25,119 bases of DNA from contig JAAEQB010000014.1 in NCBI GenBank assembly GCA_024231975.1, forward strand, positions 1-25,119, read 5' to 3'. Below the pieces are notes generated by a model that was not told the origin of the DNA, did not search any database, and worked only from the letters and a program-made list of their open reading frames with translations. A program made the position numbers and the translations under genes. Below are positions 1-7,517 of the stretch, one piece after another; within the stretch, counting starts at the first letter, position 1; every line of letters starts with the position of its first letter. Source of the DNA: Allobosea sp. Its GTDB lineage: Bacteria; Pseudomonadota; Alphaproteobacteria; Rhizobiales; Beijerinckiaceae.

Positions 1-207
1 ACCCCGCAGGCCCGCACCGCCTTCGTCGCCGGCACCACCCCGGCCACGGTCTTCGCCGCCAGGATCGACCGCGAGGCGCTCATTGCCGAAGCCGGGCTCG
101 ACTGGCGCATCTCGCAGGCCACCGCCCTCGGCCTGACCTACTCCGCCGCCATCGGCGAGCGCTCGCGTGACCACGCTCTCAAGGGCAGGGTCGAGATGCG
201 GTTCTAG
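1..207 (+). CDS. Autotransporter beta-barrel domain, C-terminal fragment (gene starts before window)
   Basis: The frame is open from base 1 to a TAG stop at 205-207 and encodes the last 68 residues of an outer-membrane autotransporter barrel. The chain ends in alternating strands and the terminal residues RVEMRF, with the final phenylalanine expected of a barrel recognised by the BAM complex. The assignment is made firmer by the gene at the other end of the window: its last 68 residues differ from these at only two positions (R for P, I for V), and there the longer upstream part clearly reads as an autotransporter barrel. The DNA of the two copies is about 88% identical and nearly all changes are synonymous. 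The passenger domain lies outside the window, so the specific role (adhesin, protease or other) cannot be judged. Confidence 0.8.
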   Translation, partial: TPQARTAFVAGTTPATVFAARIDREALIAEAGLDWRISQATALGLTYSAAIGERSRDHALKGRVEMRF

Positions 208-293
208 GCGAAGCGGAATTCACGCTGCGGCATTCACCGGCTCGTAACCATCTAAGTCGATGCTTTTCCAGAAGCCTTGTCTGAGATGTGTCC

Positions 294-1001
294 ATGCTGA
301 GCCGTCGGTCTTTTACCATGTCGTCCCTGTCGCTCCTCGCCCCCGGCCTTGCCGGCTGCGGCGGTGGAGGCAGCATCGTGGCACTCCCGGAGATCGCGGC
401 TCCAAGAGGGCCCAGCCTGACGCGCACGCTGGCGCGCCCCAACTATGCGCAGGCCTATGTCGAATATCCCGGCGAGCGCTTTCCGGTACCGGCTGTCGAT
501 TATCAAAGCATCGAGCCGCGCTATCTGCGCCAGACGGTCGAGTTCCGCCGGCCGGAGCCGCCGGGCTCGATCGTCGTCGATCCCGGCTCCTATCATCTCT
601 ATTTCGTCGAATCGCAGGGCGTCGCGACGCGCTATGGCGTCGGCGTCGGCCGCGAGGGCTTCGGCTGGACGGGCCAGGCCAAGATCAACATGAAGCGCGA
701 TTGGCCCGACTGGGTGCCGCCGCAGGAGATGATCGAGCGCGACCCTCAGATCAGGGCCCAGCTCGAGCCGACGCCGCGCGGCCCCGGCGTCCGCGGCGGG
801 CCGAAGAGCCCACTCGGCGCCCGCACCCTCTATCTCTTCGGCGAGGGGCGAGATCTCGGCTACCGCATCCACGGCACGACCGAGCCCTATACCGTCGGTA
901 CCAACGTCTCCTCGGGCTGCATCCGGATGATCAACCAGGACATCATCCACCTCTACGCCCGCGTCGCTTTGGGAACGCCGGTGACCGTGCTGCCGGTGTG
1001 A
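294..1001 (+). CDS. L,D-transpeptidase (YkuD family), predicted lipoprotein
   Basis: A 235-residue YkuD-fold enzyme that would cross-link peptidoglycan stem peptides (3-3 links) or attach proteins to peptidoglycan in the periplasm. The N-terminus has a twin arginine (SRRSF) followed by a hydrophobic stretch and the lipobox LAGC with Cys22, which suggests a Tat-exported lipoprotein. The YkuD catalytic signature is complete: HG at 193-194 and SSGCIRM around 206-212, with nucleophile Cys209 and Arg211. The conserved region of substrate entry (GVGVGREGF, about 115-123) is also present. A GTG at 288 lies in frame two codons upstream; ATG 294 is preferred because it places the twin arginine at the usual distance. 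The gene stands alone between the autotransporter end and a convergent diguanylate cyclase. Many paralogues exist in Hyphomicrobiales, so no symbol is given. Confidence 0.9.
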   Translation: MLSRRSFTMSSLSLLAPGLAGCGGGGSIVALPEIAAPRGPSLTRTLARPNYAQAYVEYPGERFPVPAVDYQSIEPRYLRQTVEFRRPEPPGSIVVDPGSYHLYFVESQGVATRYGVGVGREGFGWTGQAKINMKRDWPDWVPPQEMIERDPQIRAQLEPTPRGPGVRGGPKSPLGARTLYLFGEGRDLGYRIHGTTEPYTVGTNVSSGCIRMINQDIIHLYARVALGTPVTVLPV

Positions 1002-1024
1002 GGCGGGGGGGCGTGGCCTGACAG

Positions 1025-2221
1025 CTAGGCCGCCGCGGCGGTTCCCACGGGCTCGGCGATCTCGATGCGATTCCGCCCGAGCAGCTTGGCCTTGTAGAGG
1101 GCGCGGTCGGCGGCTGCCAGGAGCGTACCCAGGTCGGCGTTGCCGGCCTGGCTCTCGGCCAGGCCGACGCTGACGGTGGCCGCTATGGCAAGCCCATCGC
1201 TGCGCGCTGCCGCTTCGGCGAAGCGCCGCGCGATGACCTGCCCCACCTCATGCGCGTCCTTCCGCGCCATGCCGGGCAGCAGGATCGCGAATTCCTCGCC
1301 ACCCAGCCGCGCAGCCATGGCGTCCGGGCCGGCGGTCTCGCTGGCGACATGGGCAAAGAGGATCAGGACCTGGTCGCCGGCATCGTGCCCATAGGTGTCG
1401 TTGATCGCCTTGAAGTGGTCGAGGTCGCAGGCGAGCAGCGTGTGGGACCCGCTCCGCCCTGGGCTGTGCAGGCGCTCGGGGCCGAGCTCGAAAAAGCCCT
1501 GGCGGTTGTAGAGCCCGGTCAGGAAGTCGGTACGTGCATGGCTGAGGAGCTGCGCTCGCTCCTCCTCGCGCACCAGGGCGATCAGGGACATCGGCATCGC
1601 GACCGTGAACAGCACGGCCTCGTACATCGTCATCTTGGCGACGACGGGCAGGACGCCGTCGCCATAATGCGACACCGCCACCGGCACGACGAAGGCACGA
1701 GCGGCATAGGTCAGGCTGTGGCAGGCGAAGACGATGATCGCGAGCGGTCGGGAGCGCAAACCCTTCGCCGCGCCGCTACGAAACAGGGCAAGCGCGGTCA
1801 GGGCGCATATGACGGCGATGGGAAGCGCGCCAATATGGTTCCAGAAGGCGCTGCCCATGCCGGCGCCGCCGACGAACCAGGCCAGGCCGAGGAGAACGAG
1901 GAAGCCTGCCAGGAGGGTCAGGCGCAAGCCCTTGCCGTCGAGGGCGAGGACGCCCTGCAGGACCATCGCATAGCCGAGCACCATGACGACATTGGTGAGG
2001 GCAGGGCCGGCAATGCCGGGAAGCAGATTCCGGTACATGGCGAGGAAGCAGCCGAGCGTGAACACGCCATAGGCGGCGGCCCAGATGCCGAGCTCCAGCG
2101 ACCGCTGGGCATGCGCCTGTCGCTCCCAGAGCGTCATCGCCGTGGCGACGACCAGCGTTCCGATCGTCAGGTACCAGAGGGTTGCAAGGTCCATCGCGAT
2201 CGTCGTCAGCTGGCGCTGCAT
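1025..2221 (-). CDS. Membrane-bound diguanylate cyclase (GGDEF domain)
   Basis: A 398-residue protein predicted to make cyclic di-GMP at the inner membrane. Residues 10-220 contain about six to seven hydrophobic helices that form an unassigned membrane sensor region. The GGDEF domain spans about 230-385, with TDFLTGLYNR at 231-240, the substrate and metal residues in CDLDHFKAINDTYGHDAGD (265-283), and the active-site loop GGEEF at 307-311, so catalysis should be possible. The inhibitory RxxD site expected five residues before GGEEF is absent (GPDA at 298-301), so product inhibition through a canonical I-site is unlikely. ATG at 2221 is used; an in-frame ATG at 2194 (MDLATLW) would still retain the first helix. 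No operon partner is visible and the gene converges on the L,D-transpeptidase gene. Confidence 0.9.
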   Translation of the reverse strand: MQRQLTTIAMDLATLWYLTIGTLVVATAMTLWERQAHAQRSLELGIWAAAYGVFTLGCFLAMYRNLLPGIAGPALTNVVMVLGYAMVLQGVLALDGKGLRLTLLAGFLVLLGLAWFVGGAGMGSAFWNHIGALPIAVICALTALALFRSGAAKGLRSRPLAIIVFACHSLTYAARAFVVPVAVSHYGDGVLPVVAKMTMYEAVLFTVAMPMSLIALVREEERAQLLSHARTDFLTGLYNRQGFFELGPERLHSPGRSGSHTLLACDLDHFKAINDTYGHDAGDQVLILFAHVASETAGPDAMAARLGGEEFAILLPGMARKDAHEVGQVIARRFAEAAARSDGLAIAATVSVGLAESQAGNADLGTLLAAADRALYKAKLLGRNRIEIAEPVGTAAAA

Positions 2222-2538
2222 TCGGCGTCAGGCATGATCAAGCGCTCCCAGCCTGTCCAGCTCGGGAGAGATTTGGCCGAAATGAGTTAATGTCAGCTTG
2301 TGATGGCGAGTGGCAGCAGCGGAAATCTGCATCTGGCCCAGGAGTTTCCGAGATTTTGGATCTCGATATTGGCACGCTTGCGCTGACACGGTTTGCGATG
2401 GACTGCAAAATAACTTGATTCAACTTTATAGATCATCGTGTGGATGTTGGAGGCTTCCAGTTAGGGAAGCTTGAAGTATCCGGGCGTGCACGGGCCTGGC
2501 CTTCACCCAGTGCGTATGGGTCAGGTCCGCCATCCACG
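2222..2538. other. Intergenic region, nothing convincing apart from the adjacent terminator
   Basis: This stretch separates the start of the diguanylate cyclase from the terminator of the MHS transporter. An AT-richer patch near 2400-2445 is a plausible promoter area for the cyclase, but no pair of hexamers with good spacing could be defended. No ORF here has coding character. Confidence 0.4.
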
Positions 2539-2567
2539 AAAAAAGCCCCGCCCTTTCGGGCGGGGCT
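2539..2567 (-). terminator. Rho-independent terminator of the MHS transporter gene
   Basis: A perfect nine-base-pair GC stem (2545-2553 with 2558-2566) has a four-base loop. It is followed, in the minus direction, by six T residues (A run at 2539-2544). It lies 35 bp past the stop of the transporter gene. Confidence 0.9.
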
Positions 2568-2601
2568 CCCGGTTCGGCTTTCGCCGATCCGGCCTTGAGC
2601 G

Positions 2602-4272
2602 TTAGTCGTTGTCGTAGGTCAGGATGTCGCGATCCTTGGTCTCGGGCACGAAGAGCATGCCGATGACGAAGGTCATCATCGCGATCACGATCGGGTACCA
2701 GAGGCCGTAGAAGATGTCGCCGGTACCGGCCACCATGGCGAAGGAGGTCGCCGGCAGCAGGCCGCCGAACCAGCCATTGCCGATGTGGTAGGGCAGCGAC
2801 ATGCCGGTGTAGCGGATGCGGGTCGGGAAGAGTTCGACCAGCGCCGCCGCGATCGGGCCGTAGACCATCGTCACATAGATGACGAGCACGGTCAGGATCG
2901 CGATGATCAACAGCGACTGCGCGTTGAACAGCGCGCTGAGGAAGCCGGTCTTGACGATGCGGGCATCGCCCGCCGCCGGATAGCCGGCCGCGACCGCTTC
3001 CTTGCCGATGTTGGCAGCGAAGCTGGCGTCGATCGCCACATCCTTGCCGTTGACCGTGACCTTGGCCGCCGTGCCGGCGGGAGCCGGAGCCAGCGTGTAC
3101 TGGATGGCCTGCGCGGCCAGCGTGCGACGGGCGATGTCGCAAGGCTGGGTGAAGGTGCGCACGCCGACCGGATCGAAGACCGAGCCGCAGGTGGCGGGAT
3201 CGGCGACGACCTGGACCTTGACGTTCTCATGCGCCGCGGCGAGGCCCGGGTTGGCCGCCTTGGTGAGCGCGCCGAACAGCGGGAAATAGGTCAGCGCCGC
3301 GATCAGGCAGCCGGCCAGGATGACCGGCTTGCGGCCGATCCTGTCGGACAGCGAGCCGAACAGGATGAAGCCGCCGGTGCCGAGGATGAGCGCCCAGGCG
3401 ATCAGCACGTTCGAGGTGTAGAGATCGACCTTGAGGATGCTCTGGATGAAGAACAGCGCGTAGAACTGGCCGGTGTACCAGACGACGGCCTGGCCGGCGG
3501 TGAGGCCGAACAGCGCGAGCAGCGCGATCTTGGCATTCTTCCACTGGCCGAAGGCCTCGGAGAGCGGCGCCTTCGAACCGGTGCCCTCGGCCTTCATCTT
3601 CTGGAAGGCGGGCGATTCCTGCATCTGGAGCCGGATGTAGACCGAGATGGCGAGCAGGAGGATCGAGGCGAGGAACGGGATACGCCAGCCCCAGGTGGCG
3701 AAGTCTGCTTCGCCCATGACTGTGCGGATGCCCAGGATGACGATCAGCGACAGCAGCAGGCCGAGCGTCGCCGTGGTCTGAATCCAGGAGGTGTAGAAGC
3801 CGCGCCGTCCCGGAGGAGCGTGCTCGGCGACATAGACCGCCGCGCCGCCATATTCGCCGCCGAGCGCCAGGCCCTGCAGCATGCGCAGCGCGATCAGGAT
3901 GACCGGCGCGACCCAGCCGATGCTGTTGTAGCTCGGGAGCAGGCCGACCAGGAAGGTCGAGGCGCCCATGATCAGGATGGTGACGAGGAAGGTGTACTTG
4001 CGGCCGATCAGGTCACCGAGCCGGCCGAAGAACAGAGCGCCGAACGGGCGCACCAAGAAGCCCGCGGCGAAGGCCAGCAGCGCGAAGATGGCGCGCGTAT
4101 TGGCGTCGAAGGCCGAGAAGAAGTGCGCGCCGATCATCGTGGCGAGCGAGCCGTACAGGTAGAAATCGTACCATTCGAAGACCGTGCCCAGGGAGGAGGC
4201 CACGATGACCTTCCGTTCCTCCCTGGTCATCGGGCGCGGTCCAGCCGCCCCGGATGCCTGTGCCATGCTCAT
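2602..4272 (-). CDS. MFS transporter, metabolite:H+ symporter (MHS) type, with large central insertion
   Basis: A 556-residue inner-membrane symporter of the MHS branch of the major facilitator superfamily (relatives include ShiA, ProP and KgtP); the substrate is unknown. Family marks are TVFEWYDFYLYG at 30-41, GRLGDLIGRK at 83-92, the ALGGEYGGAAVYVAEHAPPGRRG block at 136-158 and SDRIGRKP at 309-316. Typical family members have about 430-450 residues. The excess is a hydrophilic segment of about 100 residues (roughly 338-447) between the eighth and ninth helices, containing Cys362 and Cys378. By topology this loop should be periplasmic, so the two cysteines could form a disulfide. ATG 4272 has a GGGAGCG sequence upstream; an alternative start at Met3 is possible. 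It is a single-gene unit with its own terminator. Confidence 0.9.
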   Translation of the reverse strand: MSMAQASGAAGPRPMTREERKVIVASSLGTVFEWYDFYLYGSLATMIGAHFFSAFDANTRAIFALLAFAAGFLVRPFGALFFGRLGDLIGRKYTFLVTILIMGASTFLVGLLPSYNSIGWVAPVILIALRMLQGLALGGEYGGAAVYVAEHAPPGRRGFYTSWIQTTATLGLLLSLIVILGIRTVMGEADFATWGWRIPFLASILLLAISVYIRLQMQESPAFQKMKAEGTGSKAPLSEAFGQWKNAKIALLALFGLTAGQAVVWYTGQFYALFFIQSILKVDLYTSNVLIAWALILGTGGFILFGSLSDRIGRKPVILAGCLIAALTYFPLFGALTKAANPGLAAAHENVKVQVVADPATCGSVFDPVGVRTFTQPCDIARRTLAAQAIQYTLAPAPAGTAAKVTVNGKDVAIDASFAANIGKEAVAAGYPAAGDARIVKTGFLSALFNAQSLLIIAILTVLVIYVTMVYGPIAAALVELFPTRIRYTGMSLPYHIGNGWFGGLLPATSFAMVAGTGDIFYGLWYPIVIAMMTFVIGMLFVPETKDRDILTYDND

Positions 4273-4611
4273 GAAGCGCTCCCGTCTTAGTCGTTCCCCC
4301 GGATACGCGGACCACCCGCTGTATCCTCACGCCGCCTTGCCGGCGGTTCTTCGCTTGGAGCCGGGCGAGCCGGCTCAGGGCAAAGCCTTTGAAAAGCCAA
4401 GTTTGATGGGCTAGGAATGCGTCCACCCCCGGCAATCTTCAACCGAGCACTTGGTCTTGCACCGAAAGGCGTAAGACGAAGGATTGAGCGTTCTGTAGGG
4501 CGATCCGGTTCCGAATTCCGTCATGACTCGCCTTGCCGGACGCAAGTCGCTAACCTTTCGCTAACCATATCGGCCCGGGGCTGATGGTGAGCACAGGAAG
4601 GGGAGGTGGCG
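4273..4611. other. Divergent intergenic region, no gene seen
   Basis: This region lies between the divergent transporter gene and the small secreted protein gene and must hold both promoters. A short direct repeat (CGCTAACC twice, about 4549-4566) sits about 50 bp before the plus-strand gene. No clear -35/-10 pair, hairpin or coding ORF was found. Confidence 0.4.
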
Positions 4612-5034
4612 ATGAGAGTTCGCTCCGCAATGCCTCTGGGCATCGTGTACGCGGGATTTTGCGTCGCCGCGTTTCCGGCTGCGGCCGCGCCCGGTTTCGG
4701 CGCGGCGCCGCCGGCTGGTCTGTCCGGCTCGGTTCCGCGGTTCGCGCCGATGCGGCCGGGTGGGCGGCCAGGCCATGTCCGCCACGGCCGTGCCGGTTTC
4801 TACGGCGACGGCTATTCCGGGCTTTATGGCTGGCCGGGCGACCAGCGGGTCGTTGTCGTCGTGCCGGAGGCGAGCGAGCCGCCTCCCGAGAAAGAGCGCT
4901 CGATTCCCGTCGCGATTGGCATTCCGCGCCCGCCTGCGGCTGATCCGGTGCTCTATCGAATCGAAACGCGCAGGGGCCAGCCTGTGGTCAGGGTCATGCG
5001 CTTCGGCAGCGACGGCCGGGTGGCACGGCGCTGA
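4612..5034 (+). CDS. Secreted proline-rich protein of unknown function
   Basis: A 140-residue protein. The N-terminus (MRVRSAMPLGIVYAGFCVAA, then FPAAAAP) is a Sec signal peptide with cleavage expected near residue 26. The mature part is rich in Gly, Pro and Arg. A GYSGLYGWPGD segment and a hydrophobic VVVVVPEA strand are followed by a C-terminal portion (YRIETRRGQPVVRVMRFG) that looks like a small beta fold. I do not recognise the family. ATG 4612 is chosen because GGAGG at 4602-4606 lies five bases before it; a GTG at 4606 is in frame but overlaps that site. The stop is only two bases from the end of the convergent rlmB gene. Confidence 0.7.
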   Translation: MRVRSAMPLGIVYAGFCVAAFPAAAAPGFGAAPPAGLSGSVPRFAPMRPGGRPGHVRHGRAGFYGDGYSGLYGWPGDQRVVVVVPEASEPPPEKERSIPVAIGIPRPPAADPVLYRIETRRGQPVVRVMRFGSDGRVARR

Positions 5035-5036
5035 TC

Positions 5037-5822
5037 TCAGCGCCGCGTCGCCGCGTAGAGCGCAATCGCGGTCGCGTTCGAGACGTTGAGGCTCTTGATC
5101 GCGCCGGGCATGTCGAGCCGGGCGAGGTGGTCGCAGAGTTCGCGCGAGCGCTGGCGCAGGCCCTTGCCCTCGGCGCCCATCACTAATACGAGGGGACGGC
5201 GCAGCGGGACCTCGTCGAGCGAGACGTCGCCTTCCGAATCGAAGCCGAGCCGCAGGAAGCCGCGCTCGCCCAGCTTATCCAGCGCATCTCCCAGATTCTT
5301 CACCGCGACCAGCGGCACGTGCTCGAGCGCGCCCGAGGCTGATTTCGCCAGCACGCCCGTCGCGGCCGGCGAGTGCCGGATGGTGACGATCACGGCGGCG
5401 ACCGCAAAGGCTGCGGCCGAGCGCAGGATCGCCCCGACATTGTGTGGATCGGTGATCTGGTCGAGCGCCAGCACGATCGCATCGTCCGGCAGGCTGTCGA
5501 GATCGGGCGAGGGCAGGGGATCGCAGACGAGATAGAGCCCTTGATGCACCGCGTCGGGCGTCAGCAGCCGGTCGATCTGCGAGGGCCGCACCATCTCGGG
5601 CACGAGCGGCAATTCGCCGACCTCCTCGGTCAGGCGCTTCAGCGCGTTCTCGGTGGCGAGCAGCTTGCGGAAGCGCCGGCGCGGATTCCGCAGCGCCTCG
5701 ATCACCGGATGGGCGCCGTAAAGGATCGCCTCGTCGATCTCGCCGGGCCGGTGCGGCGGCGGGCCGTCACGATCCGGACGGCCGCGGCGATTCTGGAAGC
5801 GGGGGCGGGACGGGGCGGACAT
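5037..5822 (-). CDS. rlmB: 23S rRNA (guanosine-2'-O)-methyltransferase, SPOUT/TrmH family
   Basis: A 261-residue SAM-dependent 2'-O-methyltransferase, probably RlmB, which methylates a guanosine (G2251 in E. coli numbering) in the P loop of 23S rRNA. After a basic, disordered N-terminus (1-30) comes the small RNA-binding domain (ILYGAHPVIEALRNPRRR, 33-50). The SPOUT knot follows with all three motifs: DPHNVGAILR at 125-134, MGAEGKGL at 215-222, and SLNVSNATAIALY at 244-256. Two adjacent ATGs occur at 5825 and 5822; the second has the better spacing from GGAG. A much longer frame up to 5927 has no family similarity and overlaps the divergent ATPase gene leader. In many alphaproteobacteria this gene lies just before tRNA-Tyr and tRNA-Gly, which fits the order here. 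Confidence 0.92.
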   Translation of the reverse strand: MSAPSRPRFQNRRGRPDRDGPPPHRPGEIDEAILYGAHPVIEALRNPRRRFRKLLATENALKRLTEEVGELPLVPEMVRPSQIDRLLTPDAVHQGLYLVCDPLPSPDLDSLPDDAIVLALDQITDPHNVGAILRSAAAFAVAAVIVTIRHSPAATGVLAKSASGALEHVPLVAVKNLGDALDKLGERGFLRLGFDSEGDVSLDEVPLRRPLVLVMGAEGKGLRQRSRELCDHLARLDMPGAIKSLNVSNATAIALYAATRR

Positions 5823-5932
5823 CATGGCTCCGGAAAGGTGACGCCAAGCCCTGCCATGGCGCGGCCGGCTTGGCCAGCCTGAAGGCGGGGATGCGGGATT
5901 TTCGACACACTCATCACAAGGAGACAACGCGG

Positions 5933-6508
5933 ATGGCCAAGACGAATGAGCGCCTGTTCGTGCTGACCGGCGGGCCCGGAGCCGGCAAGACCACCTTGCT
6001 GGCCGCGTTGGCCGCCGCAGGTCATGCGATGGCGCCGGAGGCCGGCCGGGCGATCATCCGCGACCAGCTTGCCATCGACGGGCCGGCCTTGCCCTGGCGC
6101 GACCGGGCCCTGTTCGCTGAGCTGATGCTCAACTTCGACTTGCGCTCTTTTCATGAGGCACAGGCGACGGAGGCTCCCGTCTTCTTCGACCGCGGTGTGC
6201 CCGACAGCATCGGCTATCTCAGGCTCTGCGGGCTGCCGGTGCCGGAGCATTTCGATCGCGCGGCTCGTGCCTTCCGCTACGCCCGTATCGTGTTCGCGGC
6301 GCCGCCCTGGCGCGAGATCTACGAGCAGGATGCCGAGCGCAAGCAGGATTTCGCCGAGGCCAAGCGCACCTATGCGGCGGTCACCGCGGCCTATCGCGAG
6401 CTTGGCTATGACCTGGTCGAATTGCCGCGCGCCGATGTCGATACCCGGGCCGCCTTCGTGCTCGACCGTGTCCGCGCCTCGCTTCCGATAGGTCAGGAAC
6501 CGCGCTAG
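5933..6508 (+). CDS. AAA-family ATPase/kinase-like P-loop protein
   Basis: A 191-residue single-domain P-loop NTPase resembling the AAA_28 group of small predicted kinases or ATPases. Walker A is GGPGAGKT at 13-20. A hydrophobic strand ending in Asp (APVFFDRGVPDS, Asp86) is the likely Walker B. A basic helix (DAERKQDFAEAKRTY, about 134-148) resembles the lid of nucleotide-kinase folds. The substrate is unknown. AAGGAG at 5918-5923 supports the ATG at 5933. The gene is divergent from rlmB and is followed 36 bp later by the cysteine-cluster gene in the same direction, probably in one transcript. Confidence 0.85.
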   Translation: MAKTNERLFVLTGGPGAGKTTLLAALAAAGHAMAPEAGRAIIRDQLAIDGPALPWRDRALFAELMLNFDLRSFHEAQATEAPVFFDRGVPDSIGYLRLCGLPVPEHFDRAARAFRYARIVFAAPPWREIYEQDAERKQDFAEAKRTYAAVTAAYRELGYDLVELPRADVDTRAAFVLDRVRASLPIGQEPR

Positions 6509-6544
6509 GCTCAGGGCTTCGCCGCTGCCTTGAGGAGGCGCGTC

Positions 6545-7123
6545 ATGGTTGAAAGCGCGCAGGCCGGCACGATGCGCTCGGGTCGGACGCTGAACCATCT
6601 GGTGCCCGGGCGCGACTGCGGCGATTGCGTCGCCTGCTGCGAGGTGCTGCGCATCGTCGATCCCGATGTCGGCAAGCCAGCGGGCATCATGTGCCGCCAC
6701 AACACCGGCCGCGGCTGCGGCATCTATGAGACGCGCCCAGGCATTTGCCGCACCTGGTTCTGCCTGTGGCGGCGCATCGACACCATGCCGGAGGAGGCAC
6801 GGCCGGACCGTTGCGGCGTGATCTTCTGCCTGGAGGGCGAAGACGACCATCCGAATCCTTTCGCGCGCTTCTGTGTGGTGGCGCGGCCGGTCGGCAGCTC
6901 GCGGGCGCTGCGTAGCGAGCTGGTCAGGCAGGTCGTCGCCATGTTCGCGCGACAGGGCGAGCTGCCGGTCTGGGTGCATCGCCATGGCGTGCGCAGCCTG
7001 ATTCACCCGCCGCCCGATCTCGCCGATGCGATCGAGCGGCCGGACACGACGCCGTTCCAGGCCCTCGTGCCGGCTGCCATGGACTGGCGCAGGCGTCATC
7101 GTGCCAACTGGCCGCAGGGCTAG
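6545..7123 (+). CDS. Cysteine-cluster protein resembling the YkgJ (CxxCxxCC) family
   Basis: A 192-residue soluble protein. The N-terminal half holds CGDCVACC (Cys25, 28, 31, 32) and further cysteines at 50, 58, 68 and 73 in the pattern CGIYETRPGICRTWFC. This matches the putative zinc- or iron-binding cluster of the YkgJ family (CxxCxxCC, then CxIYxxRPxxCR). The C-terminal half has no motif I recognise. The biochemical role of the family is not settled. ATG 6545 is chosen because GAGGAGG at 6532-6538 precedes it at seven bases. It follows the AAA ATPase gene closely, so the two may be co-expressed. Confidence 0.8.
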   Translation: MVESAQAGTMRSGRTLNHLVPGRDCGDCVACCEVLRIVDPDVGKPAGIMCRHNTGRGCGIYETRPGICRTWFCLWRRIDTMPEEARPDRCGVIFCLEGEDDHPNPFARFCVVARPVGSSRALRSELVRQVVAMFARQGELPVWVHRHGVRSLIHPPPDLADAIERPDTTPFQALVPAAMDWRRRHRANWPQG

Positions 7124-7167
7124 AAGGCGCTCGTTGCGATTGCTTGTCGTTAGATGGCTTTTAGGCG

Positions 7168-7196
7168 TTGACAGGCGGCGGCCCTCTCCTCATAAG
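7168..7196 (+). promoter_or_regulatory. Predicted sigma-70 promoter of tRNA-Tyr
   Basis: A perfect TTGACA (7168-7173) is followed after 17 bases by CATAAG (7191-7196, four of six consensus positions). The predicted start near 7203 leaves a leader of about 70 nt before the mature tRNA. Confidence 0.6.
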
Positions 7197-7275
7197 TCCG
7201 CCCGCGCCTGCCGCCCTTCACAAAAGTGAAACAGGCGGTTGCGGCCGATCCTTCGGGTTTGGCCTGCGGCAAGGC

Positions 7276-7360
7276 GGGGGAATGTCCCGAGCGGCAAAGG
7301 GGGCGGACTGTAAATCCGCTGGCTATGCCTTCGCAGGTTCGAGTCCTGCTTCCCCCACCA
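7276..7360 (+). tRNA. tRNA-Tyr (anticodon GTA), CCA encoded
   Basis: The acceptor stem GGGGGAA (7276-7282) pairs perfectly with TTCCCCC (7350-7356), followed by discriminator A and an encoded CCA (7358-7360). The anticodon arm GCGGA-CTGTAAA-TCCGC displays GTA. A class II variable arm and a perfect T arm (GCAGG-TTCGAGT-CCTGC) complete it. Confidence 0.96.
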
Positions 7361-7517
7361 CCTTGCTCTAAGAGCGCTGTTTTTGCCCGCTGATGCGATG
7401 CTGCCTGCACCTGCGCCCCGTGCGGGATTAGGTGCAGACGAGGCAACCCTCTGCCTTCCCCGCAGCGAAGCGAACTGCTAGCCTCGCAAAAAATGACTAT
7501 TCGGGCATGATAGCGCA

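Noticed and set aside
2785..4290. A 501-residue plus-strand ORF opposite the MHS transporter
   Set aside because: It is a mirror of the real gene in a high-GC genome: low complexity, rich in Asp, Arg and Glu, no family features, and no promoter or start signal.
7365..7383. Possible terminator after tRNA-Tyr (GCTC / GAGC followed by TTTTT)
   Set aside because: The stem is only four pairs with a three-base loop; too weak to claim, although the T run is real.
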